Below the pieces are notes generated by a model. It saw only the letters and a list, made by a program, of their open reading frames with translations. It ran no database searches and was not told where the DNA came from. 26,889 nt of DNA from Candidatus Avimonoglobus intestinipullorum. Its GTDB lineage: Bacteria > Bacillota > Clostridia > UBA1381. Shown here one piece after another: positions 6,755 through 14,662 of the stretch (position 1 is the stretch's first letter; the number at the start of each line of letters is the position of its first letter). The translations under genes were made by a program, and so were the position numbers. The DNA lies in the NCBI GenBank assembly GCA_018714645.1, contig DVND01000213.1, forward strand, positions 1 to 26,889. Reading direction: 5' to 3'.

Positions 6755-7558
6755 TCACTGATTTTCTGCGGCTTGGATGTAAAATGGGCCGTCAGCCTCT
6801 GTCTCGATGCACCAGATGGGCGAAAGGGCAGCGGTGGCGTGATAACCGTCGCCGTCAACGGCATATCCCAGCGTGAGCGCGCTGACTGTCAACGCGTGTT
6901 GGGGGCGGCTGGCGGCGGAACTGAAATCAATTAACGCGCTGGGGGCGTTTTTCACGGTGTTTTTTTCCCGGAACAGCGGCTTATCTGTTTCCACAAACCA
7001 GCATCCCTCAATCGTTTCCAAGCCATGATCATTGAAAAGCACGGTGATGGAGCAGCCAAACAGCGGATATCCCGCAATTTCCTGAGAAAACACAGCGGTT
7101 TTTCCGTCGTCGGACAGATGCATGGAAGCATCCGACACGTCGATTCCCAATTGCTCCAATAATGCACGGGCGTCGGGCTTTATGGAAGTGTCCAGATAAG
7201 ACGGGCTGCTGGGCGCAAAGAGAAAGCGGTCCCCTTCAAATTGTACACGCCCGGCTTCGTTGGAAAACACACCGGGGGTTTCTTCAGCCAATCCGTCACC
7301 CAGTAACTTTGCCGCGAACGCTTCATAGTCCGTGATGATGTTTTGCACCTCCGGCGATGGCATGGACACATTTTTCCGGGGGATGCGTGTTTTATCAATA
7401 GTAATTTGCTTGCCTGCAAGGATCTGTACCGTGGAATCGATAATCTCTTCCGGAATTGCTGCGGCCTTGCCGGCGGCGGTCAGGATGTTGACCAAGAGGA
7501 ACACATTTGTCATGAGGAAAAAAACAATTAAAATCGTTTTTGCTTTATACCAGTTCAT
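6755..7558 (-). CDS. walI: WalI (YycI)-like regulator of WalK
   Basis: Membrane-anchored accessory protein of 267 residues for the WalRK system. It has a short cytoplasmic N-terminus (MNWYKAK), one transmembrane helix at about residues 8-28 (TILIVFFLMTNVFLLVNIL), and an extracytoplasmic domain. This is the YycI architecture; the ending 'GYAVDGDGYHATAALSPIWCIET' resembles the family's conserved C-terminal repeat-like strand with a Pro-x-W. In Bacillus WalI with WalH restrains WalK. The ribosome binding site AAGGAGGG overlaps the walH stop codon, which implies coupled translation. It lies downstream of walH in the usual walRKHI order. Assignment rests on topology, motifs and context rather than strong overall identity. 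Confidence 0.85.
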   Translation of the reverse strand: MNWYKAKTILIVFFLMTNVFLLVNILTAAGKAAAIPEEIIDSTVQILAGKQITIDKTRIPRKNVSMPSPEVQNIITDYEAFAAKLLGDGLAEETPGVFSNEAGRVQFEGDRFLFAPSSPSYLDTSIKPDARALLEQLGIDVSDASMHLSDDGKTAVFSQEIAGYPLFGCSITVLFNDHGLETIEGCWFVETDKPLFREKNTVKNAPSALIDFSSAASRPQHALTVSALTLGYAVDGDGYHATAALSPIWCIETEADGPFYIQAAENQ

Positions 7559-7569
7559 ATGCTCCCTCC

Positions 7570-8988
7570 TTATTCCGCGCCGATGACGACGCTTCTGACC
7601 TGTACGGCCCAGTCGGCGGCAAGGTACGGCGCCGTTCCGGTATCGGTATAGCAGAGGTACATTTTATCAATGACGATCTCGTTCATGGATGCGGAATAGG
7701 TGGCAATTGCATCATCCAGGGCATTGATGTACGCGGGGGTTTCCACGCTCATGCCCGCGGGCGTATAGCGCCGCAGAAGCTGCTCATAGCGGAGCAGGCG
7801 CCCGTTTTCGGTTTCAACGGTGACGGCGTGTCCGGTTATATTGTTTTTTAATTGCACGGGCAGCCCTTCCGCCAGGTAATCGAATGTAACCGTTTGGGTA
7901 TTTTCGGTTAGAGGCGAGGACACGTACAGGTTCCGTTCGGACAATACCGCATTACTGACCGAATCCACCAAATCGGCAATTTCACTGACGGTGTTATAGG
8001 TGGAAGTATTTCTGGAAAGCCGTGTCCCAGTTCCTTTTGCCGTATAGGACAGCAGCCCGTTTGTGTCAATTTTCAAAATACCGTTGTTTTCCACAAAGAC
8101 AATGGTACCATCCGCCTCTGTATAGCGCCGGGCATTGGTTGGATTGATGCTGAACACCTTTAAAATCCGGTCAATGACCGCTTCATCCCTGCTGCCGTCC
8201 TCGTTCAATAATGGGTTTGAAATGGAGAGGAGCGCTGCATTCTGGGGGTTGGAATAAATCGGGATCATGGGCGACAGGATCGCCTTCTGCCCGCCGAACG
8301 CCTGATCAAACCGCAAGTCAAAGGAATAATTGATGATGGAACTCTCTGTAGAGCCGGTGCCGTTCTGAGCCTGATATGCGGATATCAGCTCCAGCAGAGG
8401 TTCTGTGGAGCTCTCCGCAAACAGCCTGTAATATTGGCTTGTGGCGGAATCCTCCAAATAGATGGCTGCCGGGGTGGTGGTGGAAATGACGATTTTTGAA
8501 ATCGTCCGGATATTGCTGGGCAGCTTATGGTTTTTCACGCCTAGAAACTGCGCGAACAGACCGGCTTCATAATCGACGGGATAGCTCAGGTATACCGATT
8601 TTGCCGTCAGGGCGGAATACCATTCCTCCCGGTCCACATGGGTCAGGTCGTCGGAAGCGGAAAGGGTGCTTGCCAGGATTTTATTTGCCGCGGCGGTCAG
8701 GTCGCTGAAGATGGGGTCTTTGGCGTTGACCGAAAACCGGGTGGTCTGGTAGCCCGTGTTGATGATGATGTTCTCGGGCATGGATAAATGCGTTTTTGCT
8801 GCGGGGACGGTTCCAAACCGGTTTTTCAAATCCGCAAAAAACTGCATGGGAAAGGAATTTTCCAAGCTAATAAAAAAATTATAGCCGTGAGGCCATAATT
8901 TTTTATCAGTCATTATAATGCCGCCCAGAACAAAGTTCATCAGAATCAGGCCAACCAGCGTGATGCTTTTCAAACGTTCTTTGTTCAT
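7570..8988 (-). CDS. walH: WalH (YycH)-like regulator of WalK
   Basis: Membrane-anchored regulator of 472 residues. One N-terminal transmembrane helix (about residues 8-27, SITLVGLILMNFVLGGIIM) is followed by a large extracytoplasmic domain, as in YycH. Family-like features include 'VYLSYPVDYEAGLFAQFLG' and 'YRLFAESS' near the N-terminal half and 'RYTPAGMSVETPAYINALDDAIATY' near the end. In Bacillus WalH acts with WalI on the WalK transmembrane region to lower kinase activity; in other Firmicutes the pair can activate. AGGAG lies 6 bases before ATG. The gene follows the unrecognised exported protein with a 17-base gap and precedes walI, so all three are likely cotranscribed from the promoter near 9507. 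The length is close to the usual 440-460. Confidence 0.88.
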   Translation of the reverse strand: MNKERLKSITLVGLILMNFVLGGIIMTDKKLWPHGYNFFISLENSFPMQFFADLKNRFGTVPAAKTHLSMPENIIINTGYQTTRFSVNAKDPIFSDLTAAANKILASTLSASDDLTHVDREEWYSALTAKSVYLSYPVDYEAGLFAQFLGVKNHKLPSNIRTISKIVISTTTPAAIYLEDSATSQYYRLFAESSTEPLLELISAYQAQNGTGSTESSIINYSFDLRFDQAFGGQKAILSPMIPIYSNPQNAALLSISNPLLNEDGSRDEAVIDRILKVFSINPTNARRYTEADGTIVFVENNGILKIDTNGLLSYTAKGTGTRLSRNTSTYNTVSEIADLVDSVSNAVLSERNLYVSSPLTENTQTVTFDYLAEGLPVQLKNNITGHAVTVETENGRLLRYEQLLRRYTPAGMSVETPAYINALDDAIATYSASMNEIVIDKMYLCYTDTGTAPYLAADWAVQVRSVVIGAE

Positions 8989-9005
8989 AACAAACTCCTA
9001 TCGGC

Positions 9006-9467
9006 TTACTGGAAGAAGTTTTTCACTGTGACTGTTACGCTCTTTAATTTATCAACGGTGCTCTTTTTGATCTTATTGATGTCAATCCGGACAACCTGGC
9101 TGCCATAGCCGTTTTCAGCGGTGACCAAAAACGTATTGTAGTCGTTGGGTAAATCCACAACAACGCTGTACAGCCCGCTGGCGCCGATCTGCGTCTCCCC
9201 TTTGATGATATTCGCAACACCCGCTGACGCATTATAACGGTAAATTTTAATCCGGGTCCCCTGGCCGCCCACGGCGGAAATGGTGTAAGTCCTGTCCGAG
9301 GTGGAGGCGGAATGGGATTCCGGCCGTTTGATGTATATCAGGTCGCTGCGGGTCCCGCTGGTACCCAGCGCAATGGAATTTCCAAATGCTGCGAACGTTG
9401 TACAAGGCAGGAATACAACAAGAACAAGAAACATCACCGACACGAACTTTTTCAAGGTTTTATGCAT
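9006..9467 (-). CDS. Exported protein of unknown function in wal operon
   Basis: I do not recognise this 153-residue protein. It has a clear signal peptide (MHKTLKKF then a hydrophobic core to CTTFAAF, cleavage near residue 26), so it should be secreted or briefly membrane-tethered. The mature part is about 125 residues, Ser/Thr/Ile/Val-rich, with a repeated beta-strand pattern ('RTYTISAVGGQGTRIKIYRYN', 'SGLYSVVVDLPNDYNTFLVTAENGYGSQVVRIDI') that resembles a single Ig-like or carbohydrate-binding beta-sandwich. It ends in a basic segment. No Cys remains in the mature chain. It sits where walK is normally followed directly by walH, with a strong AAAGGAGGG site and its own promoter and WalR-like box. 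Context suggests a cell-wall role or a WalK-sensing partner; that is inference. Confidence 0.8.
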   Translation of the reverse strand: MHKTLKKFVSVMFLVLVVFLPCTTFAAFGNSIALGTSGTRSDLIYIKRPESHSASTSDRTYTISAVGGQGTRIKIYRYNASAGVANIIKGETQIGASGLYSVVVDLPNDYNTFLVTAENGYGSQVVRIDINKIKKSTVDKLKSVTVTVKNFFQ

Positions 9468-9506
9468 GGTATCCCTCCTTTACAGAGATTGATTCTATTT
9501 GTTTCC

Positions 9507-9535
9507 ATTATACCACATAGATATTACGAACGTGT
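9507..9535 (-). promoter_or_regulatory. Internal promoter for exported protein-walHI
   Basis: On the minus strand TATAAT (9512-9507) is preceded by TG-g, giving an extended -10 (TGTGGTATAAT), 40 bases upstream of the ATG at 9467. The -35 position 17 bases further up (9535-9530) has no TTGACA match. It is overlapped by the WalR-like box, which suggests activator dependence or repression. Confidence 0.65.
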
Positions 9536-9539
9536 TACA
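9523..9539 (-). promoter_or_regulatory. WalR-like binding site
   Basis: On the minus strand TGTAAC-ACGTT-CGTAAT matches the known WalR direct repeat (TGTWAH, 5-base spacer, TGTWAH) with one deviation, C for T at the first base of the second half. It covers the -35 region of the promoter for the exported protein, which is next to walRK. This is a short motif, but its position makes chance less likely. Confidence 0.55.
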
Positions 9540-9555
9540 TGGAAATTAAAAGAAA

Positions 9556-11325
9556 TTAACATTGTGAAACGGGCAGGGAAATGACAACTTCCGTCCCCAC
9601 ATTCACCGCGGAAGAAATGGCGATCCGCCCGCCGAGCTCCTCTGTGAGCTGTTTTGCGATGGCAAGCCCCAGCCCCGTGCCGCCGGTTTCGCGGCTGCGG
9701 GCCTTGTCCACCCGGTAGAACCGCTCGAAAATCCGCGGCAGGTTTTCGGCGGGGATGCCGATGCCCGTATCGGTAATTTTAATATATACTTCTTGGTAGA
9801 GCCTGCCGGAGAATACCTCAATGGTCCCGCCCTTAGGCGTATATTTGAGCGCGTTGGACAGGATGTTGAGCACCACCTGCTCCAGCTTGTCGCGGTTGGT
9901 CTCAATGACGGGTGTTTCGTTCAGCATCTTGTAGTGCAGCGTCTGCTCCTTGCGCTGGGCGGTGAGCTGCATTTTATCGATGAGCTCCTCCAGGAATTGG
10001 CGGATATCGACCTTTTCGGGCAGCTTGGGGTCAAAGTGCCCTTCGTCCAGCTTTGTGAGCACCAATAAATCCTTTACAATCCGCGTCATACGGTCGGTTT
10101 CTGTGATAATGACGTTCAAAAACCTGTTTTTCAGAGGTACATCGCTGATGTTCATCAGCGTTTCCGCATAGGATTTGACAGTGGTCAGCGGCGTGCGCAG
10201 CTCGTGGGAGACGTTTGCCACAAATTCGCGGCGGGACAGCTCCAGCTTTTCCTGGGCCGTGATATCATGCATGACGACCAGGATGCCGGCGGCCCTGTTG
10301 TCGCTGTTGATGGCGGCGAAGCTGAGCCGCAGGATGCGGCCGTTCAGCTGGACCTGCCGTTCCTCCGGCTGATCCTGCTGCAGGTATAATAAATCCCCGA
10401 TGGCAATGTCCGCGTTGATTTCCTTGAAGAAGGAATCGAATGTCAAATCGGCGATGTAAGTGCGGTCAATCATATGCTGCGCTTCCGGGTTAATGTGCAG
10501 CAGGCTGCCGTCCAGGTTGAAGGCAAGGATGCCGTCCGTCATGTTTTGCAGGATGGTTTCCACTTTTGTCTTTTCCGCGTTGACATCTTCCATGGAATCA
10601 TGCAGCGTTGCCGCCATATGTCGGAAGGTGTTGTTCAGCCGCCCGATTTCATCGTTGGCGGCGGAGGGCGCAATGCTTTCAAAATCGCCAGCGGCCAGAT
10701 GCTCGGCGCGCTTCGTCAGGTTGATGATCGGGACGGTGATGGTCCTGCTCAGGAGGTACCCGATCACAAAAGTGATGAGGACTGCCAGCAGGAGCGCCTG
10801 CAAAATAATGACGAGCACGCTGTGCGTGATGCTGGTCAGCTCCTCCTTGGTGTCCTTTACATAAAGGATGTAGGCGGTTTGCCCGTTCACCTCCAGCGGG
10901 ACGGAATAATCCATATAGCTTTTTTCCGTATTTACCATATTGCCGCGCCTTCCGGCCATGGCGGTGATGATGTTGTCCGAAATGTCCAGGTTCTGGCTCC
11001 TGACAGAATCGGAGGTGACCAGCACAGCGCCGGTCTGGCCGTCCAGGATGCAGTAAAAGCGGTAGGTGTCAATGCCCAGCGGGCCGATATAGGTGCTGAT
11101 GGTTTTGGACAATTGCTCCAAACCGTCCTCCGCCTGGGCCGACTGCTCCATCTGGTATACAAAATCATCGGTAAATACCTGCTCCATCATCACAGAGAAT
11201 TCACTGTTGTAAAAATTGACAATATTCACCAGCAAAAAAGAGCCAATGACAATGATAATGGAGAGAATCAACAGTACGAAAATCAGAACGATTTTCGATT
11301 GAATGCTTTTAAACATGCGTTTCAC
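9556..11325 (-). CDS. walK: Sensor histidine kinase WalK
   Basis: Membrane sensor kinase of 589 residues that phosphorylates WalR in response to cell-wall state. Order of parts: transmembrane helix about residues 10-36, extracellular sensor domain to about 165, second helix about 167-192, HAMP (RTITVPIINLTKRAEHLAAGDF), PAS domain about 250-355 (VETILQNMTDGILAFN), then HisKA with His374 in NVSHELRTPL. The ATPase domain has the N box NILSNALKYTPKGG, G1 DTGIGIP, F box ERFYRVD and G2 GGTGLGLAIAKQL. This HAMP-PAS arrangement is the WalK signature. The GTG start at 11325 overlaps the walR stop as GTGA, indicating translational coupling; an ATG at 11316 with AAGG upstream is an alternative. The extracellular domain lacks any motif that identifies its ligand. 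Confidence 0.95.
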   Translation of the reverse strand: MKRMFKSIQSKIVLIFVLLILSIIIVIGSFLLVNIVNFYNSEFSVMMEQVFTDDFVYQMEQSAQAEDGLEQLSKTISTYIGPLGIDTYRFYCILDGQTGAVLVTSDSVRSQNLDISDNIITAMAGRRGNMVNTEKSYMDYSVPLEVNGQTAYILYVKDTKEELTSITHSVLVIILQALLLAVLITFVIGYLLSRTITVPIINLTKRAEHLAAGDFESIAPSAANDEIGRLNNTFRHMAATLHDSMEDVNAEKTKVETILQNMTDGILAFNLDGSLLHINPEAQHMIDRTYIADLTFDSFFKEINADIAIGDLLYLQQDQPEERQVQLNGRILRLSFAAINSDNRAAGILVVMHDITAQEKLELSRREFVANVSHELRTPLTTVKSYAETLMNISDVPLKNRFLNVIITETDRMTRIVKDLLVLTKLDEGHFDPKLPEKVDIRQFLEELIDKMQLTAQRKEQTLHYKMLNETPVIETNRDKLEQVVLNILSNALKYTPKGGTIEVFSGRLYQEVYIKITDTGIGIPAENLPRIFERFYRVDKARSRETGGTGLGLAIAKQLTEELGGRIAISSAVNVGTEVVISLPVSQC

Positions 11326-12026
11326 GCCTTATTAAAATAATATCCCACGCCGCGTTTGGTGACAATATAGCGCGGCAGGCTCGGGTCGTCCTCAATTTTT
11401 TCGCGCAGCCGCCGGACGGTCACGTCCACCGTGCGCACGTCTCCGTAATATTCGTACCCCCAGACGTTTTCCAGGAGGCTCTCCCGGGAGAAAATCTTGT
11501 CCGGCTGCATGGCGAGGAATTTCAAAAGCTCAAATTCCCGCAGGGTGATGTCCACAACGGCGCCGCGCTTCTGCACCTCGTACCGTTCGATGTTGATGAC
11601 CAGGTCTCCCGAAACAATGACCTCCGACGCTTCCGCCGGCGCGGCCTGGGCCTTGTCAATGGTCGTCCGGCGCAGGTTGGCTTTGACGCGCGCCGTCAGC
11701 TCACGGATGGAAAAGGGTTTGGTCATATAGTCGTCCGCGCCCAGCTCCAGCCCCAGCACCTTGTCCACTTCCTCGTCCCGCGCCGTCAGCATGATAATGG
11801 GCGTGGCGGCCTGTTCCCGGATTTTCCGGCAGACCTCAAAGCCGTCCATTTTGGGGAGCATCACGTCCAAAAGGATCAGGTCGGGGTTTTGTGAAAGCGC
11901 CAGGGAGAGCCCCTCCGCGCCGTCATAGGCCGCCTGTACGGCATAGCCTTCTTTTTCCAGGTTGTATTTTAAAATTTCCACAATGGGTTGTTCGTCCTCA
12001 ATGATCAATACGCTGCGTTGATCCAT
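11322..12026 (-). CDS. walR: Response regulator WalR
   Basis: OmpR/PhoB-type transcription factor of 234 residues controlling cell-wall metabolism. The receiver domain has the acidic pair Glu10/Asp11, phosphoacceptor Asp54 (LILLDVMLPKMDG), Thr81 and Lys103. Thr102 in YMTKPF corresponds to the Thr that PrkC phosphorylates in Bacillus WalR. A C-terminal winged helix follows (about 135-234) with the wing region RYIVTKRGVGYYF. The segment KVLGLELGADDYMTKPFSIRELTARVKANLRR is very close to WalR/YycF. The ATG at 12026 is preferred to the one at 12038, because the AAAGGA ribosome site directly abuts the latter. It is first in the operon, has its own promoter, and is divergent from ftsK. Confidence 0.95.
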   Translation of the reverse strand: MDQRSVLIIEDEQPIVEILKYNLEKEGYAVQAAYDGAEGLSLALSQNPDLILLDVMLPKMDGFEVCRKIREQAATPIIMLTARDEEVDKVLGLELGADDYMTKPFSIRELTARVKANLRRTTIDKAQAAPAEASEVIVSGDLVINIERYEVQKRGAVVDITLREFELLKFLAMQPDKIFSRESLLENVWGYEYYGDVRTVDVTVRRLREKIEDDPSLPRYIVTKRGVGYYFNKA

Positions 12027-12067
12027 GGCTTGTTCCATCCTTTCGCAAATACTTGCTTATTATTTTT

Positions 12068-12096
12068 ATTTTATCAGATTCGCGGTTTTTCTTCAA
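12068..12096 (-). promoter_or_regulatory. Sigma-A promoter for walRK
   Basis: On the minus strand TTGAAG (12096-12091), a 17-base spacer and TAAAAT (12073-12068) lie 41 bases upstream of the walR start. The surrounding intergenic region is strongly AT-rich. No WalR-like direct repeat is seen here. Confidence 0.75.
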
Positions 12097-12134
12097 GGTA
12101 TATTTTATATTTTCTCATAAATTTCAGAAAATAT

Positions 12135-12164
12135 CTGGCAATTATCCGCGGTTTGTGGTACAAT
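12135..12164 (+). promoter_or_regulatory. Extended -10 promoter for ftsK run
   Basis: TGTGGTACAAT supplies an extended -10 (TACAAT at 12159-12164, TG at 12156-12157). A weak -35, CTGGCA at 12135-12140, lies 18 bases upstream. The ftsK start codon is 53 bases further on, with GAGTGAGGG as ribosome site. It is back to back with the walR promoter. Confidence 0.65.
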
Positions 12165-12217
12165 AGAAACTGGATTGTTATGCGGTAAACGATTGAAAAG
12201 AGTGAGGGTTTATATAC

Positions 12218-14659
12218 ATGGCTACGAAAAAGAAAACCAATACAAGAGGAACGGGTAGGCCGGCGGCGAAGCGCGGCGCGAAAAAGAAGCAGCCGGCGCG
12301 GCTGGGATATCCGGCGGTGGTTGTGCTTTTGGCGTTTTTGGCGGTGATTCTGGGCATATTTCTCTATTCCAGCTCCGCCGGATTGCTGGGCGGCCCGCTG
12401 CATGACTTTTTCTTCGGGTTGTTTTCCAAGGTGGCGTATTTGCTCCCGCCGGCGGTGTTGGGGCTGGCGATTTATGTGGGGAAGAAAAAAAGCTATGAAC
12501 GCCTGGCGGTAAAGGCGGCGCTTGCGCTGCTGTCGCTGGTGCTGGTCGGTTCCATGATGCAGGTGTTCACAAAAATAGAAATCCCGACGCGGGAGTTGTA
12601 TTTTTACGGCGTGGAAGGGACGGGCGGCGGCCTGCTGGGCGGCGCGTTTGCGAATCTGCTGCAGCCGCTGATCGGCACGTTTGCGTCGTTTATCATCATC
12701 CTGTTTTTGCTGTTTGTGTTTTTGAGCGTCCTGTTCAAGGTATCGTTTTTCAGCGTCATCGGCAGCTTTATTTCAGGGGTTTTGGGCTTGCGCAAGGAAT
12801 TTGAGGACGTGGAGACCATTGACGCCTATGAACAGGGGAAAAAGGCGAAGCAGAAGTTGGAACAAAAATATGTAAAGAAAAATAAAAATGCTTCGGATTT
12901 GGATTTTCCCATAGAAGCGGAACAGCCGAAACGGAAGCCGAGAAAAAAGGCGGGGCAAGCGCCTGTGGAACAGGAACCGCCGGAGATTACAGAGGACTTG
13001 ATTGAACAGCGGATTGACCAGATTGTGTTCAATCCGGATTTGCCGTTGGAGGAAGCCGCACCGGCAGCCCCGGCCGCGGCGGAAAACGCGGCGGCGCCGG
13101 AATCATCGGAAGCTGAACCGGCAGCGGCTGAAGAGCCGACCCAGAAGGCGAAAAAAACAACGGCCGCGGAGCGTGCCGAAATCAAAGAAGAGCTGGACGA
13201 AGCGGCCGCAACGAAACGGGAGTATGTGTATCCGCCGCTGGATTTGCTGAAAAAACCGGCGGCCGCCTCTGCGGATAAGCGGAAAGAGATGTATGAGACC
13301 GCCAATAAGCTGATGGACATTTTGAAAAACTTCGGTGTGGAGGCAAAGCTGCTGCAGGTGACCCAGGGGCCGACTGTGACGCGGTATGAAATCCAGCCCA
13401 GCACGGGTGTAAAGCTGTCGAAAATCACGGGGCTGGCGGAGGACATCGCGCTGAACCTGGCGGTGCCGACGGTGCTGGTGGCGGCGGTGCCCGGTAAAGC
13501 TGCGGTGGGCATCGAGGTGCCGAACGCCAGTGTCAATACGGTTTCGGTGCGGGAACTCTTGGAAAGCGATGCGTTTAAAAATGCCAAATCCAAACTGGCG
13601 GTGGCATTCGGCAAGGATATCGGCGGCAATGTGGTGGTGGGCGATATTGCCAAGATGCCCCACGTGCTGATCGCCGGTTCTACGGGGTCTGGGAAAAGCG
13701 TGTGTATCAACACGATTATCACCAGCATCCTCTATAAGGCCAGCCCGGATGAGGTGAAGCTGATCATGGTCGACCCGAAGGTGGTGGAGCTGGGCGTGTA
13801 TAACGGCATCCCCCATCTGCTGATTCCCGTCGTCACCGACCCGAAGCGGGCGGCAGGCGCGCTGAACTGGGCGGTGGGCGAGATGATGCGCCGTTACGCC
13901 CTGTTTGCCCAGACGGGATGCAGGAATTTAGAGGGGTATAATAAACAGATGCAGAAAAACGGGGAGGAAACGCTTCCCCAGATTGTGATTATCATCGACG
14001 AATTGGCGGATTTGATGATGGTGGCGGCAAAAGAGGTGGAGGACTACGTCTGCCGTCTGGCGCAGTTGGCGCGGGCGGCGGGGCTGCATTTGATTATCGC
14101 TACCCAGCGTCCGTCGGTGGACGTCATCACAGGGCTGATCAAGGCGAATGTGCCCAGCCGGATCGCCTTTGCGGTATCCAGCCAGGTGGACAGCCGTACC
14201 ATTTTGGACAAGGGCGGTGCGGAAAAGCTGCTGGGCAAGGGCGACATGCTCTACCACCCCACGGGCCTGAGCTCTGCGCTGCGGGTGCAGGGGGCGTTTG
14301 TGTCGGATTCGGAGATTGAAAACGTTGTCAATTTTATTAAGGAAAACAGCGAAGTCACCCACTATTCCGAGGATTTGGCGGACCACATCGAACGGTGCCA
14401 GACGGGGGAAAACGGCGTGACCGATGAAAAGGATGAAGACGGGGACGAATTGCTCCCCGAGGCGATCGATCTGGCGGTGGAGCTGGGGCAGATTTCCACG
14501 GCCATGATCCAGCGGCGCCTGAAGGTGGGCTATGCCCGTGCGGGGCGGATCATCGACCAGATGGAGCAGCGCGGCATCATCAGCGGCGCCAACGGCTCCA
14601 AGCCGCGGGAAGTGTATATGAACCGCATTAATTTAAACGATATGGATCAAGAGGAATAG
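12218..14659 (+). CDS. ftsK: DNA translocase FtsK/SpoIIIE
   Basis: Septum-anchored, ATP-driven DNA pump of 813 residues for chromosome segregation at division or into the forespore. A basic N-terminus (residues 1-28) is followed by four hydrophobic segments at about 30-52, 62-86, 98-115 and 145-185. A Glu/Lys/Ala-rich linker without fixed fold runs from about 200 to 345. The motor domain then carries Walker A IAGSTGSGKSVCIN (Lys493) and Walker B IVIIIDELADL (about 588), with YNKQMQ and IATQRPSVDVITGLIKANVPSRIAFAV as typical FtsK stretches. The last 70 residues (from about 746) are the gamma winged-helix domain (AVELGQISTAMIQRRLKVGYARAGRIIDQME) that reads KOPS/SRS orientation sequences. FtsK and SpoIIIE cannot be told apart by sequence alone here. 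ygiQ follows after 3 bases. Confidence 0.95.
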   Translation: MATKKKTNTRGTGRPAAKRGAKKKQPARLGYPAVVVLLAFLAVILGIFLYSSSAGLLGGPLHDFFFGLFSKVAYLLPPAVLGLAIYVGKKKSYERLAVKAALALLSLVLVGSMMQVFTKIEIPTRELYFYGVEGTGGGLLGGAFANLLQPLIGTFASFIIILFLLFVFLSVLFKVSFFSVIGSFISGVLGLRKEFEDVETIDAYEQGKKAKQKLEQKYVKKNKNASDLDFPIEAEQPKRKPRKKAGQAPVEQEPPEITEDLIEQRIDQIVFNPDLPLEEAAPAAPAAAENAAAPESSEAEPAAAEEPTQKAKKTTAAERAEIKEELDEAAATKREYVYPPLDLLKKPAAASADKRKEMYETANKLMDILKNFGVEAKLLQVTQGPTVTRYEIQPSTGVKLSKITGLAEDIALNLAVPTVLVAAVPGKAAVGIEVPNASVNTVSVRELLESDAFKNAKSKLAVAFGKDIGGNVVVGDIAKMPHVLIAGSTGSGKSVCINTIITSILYKASPDEVKLIMVDPKVVELGVYNGIPHLLIPVVTDPKRAAGALNWAVGEMMRRYALFAQTGCRNLEGYNKQMQKNGEETLPQIVIIIDELADLMMVAAKEVEDYVCRLAQLARAAGLHLIIATQRPSVDVITGLIKANVPSRIAFAVSSQVDSRTILDKGGAEKLLGKGDMLYHPTGLSSALRVQGAFVSDSEIENVVNFIKENSEVTHYSEDLADHIERCQTGENGVTDEKDEDGDELLPEAIDLAVELGQISTAMIQRRLKVGYARAGRIIDQMEQRGIISGANGSKPREVYMNRINLNDMDQEE

Positions 14660-14662
14660 CAT

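Noticed and set aside
11322..12026. Loss of the PrkC-phosphorylated Thr in WalR
   Set aside because: On counting residues, the equivalent Thr is Thr102 in YMTKPF and is conserved; the Ile in FSIREL is a different position.
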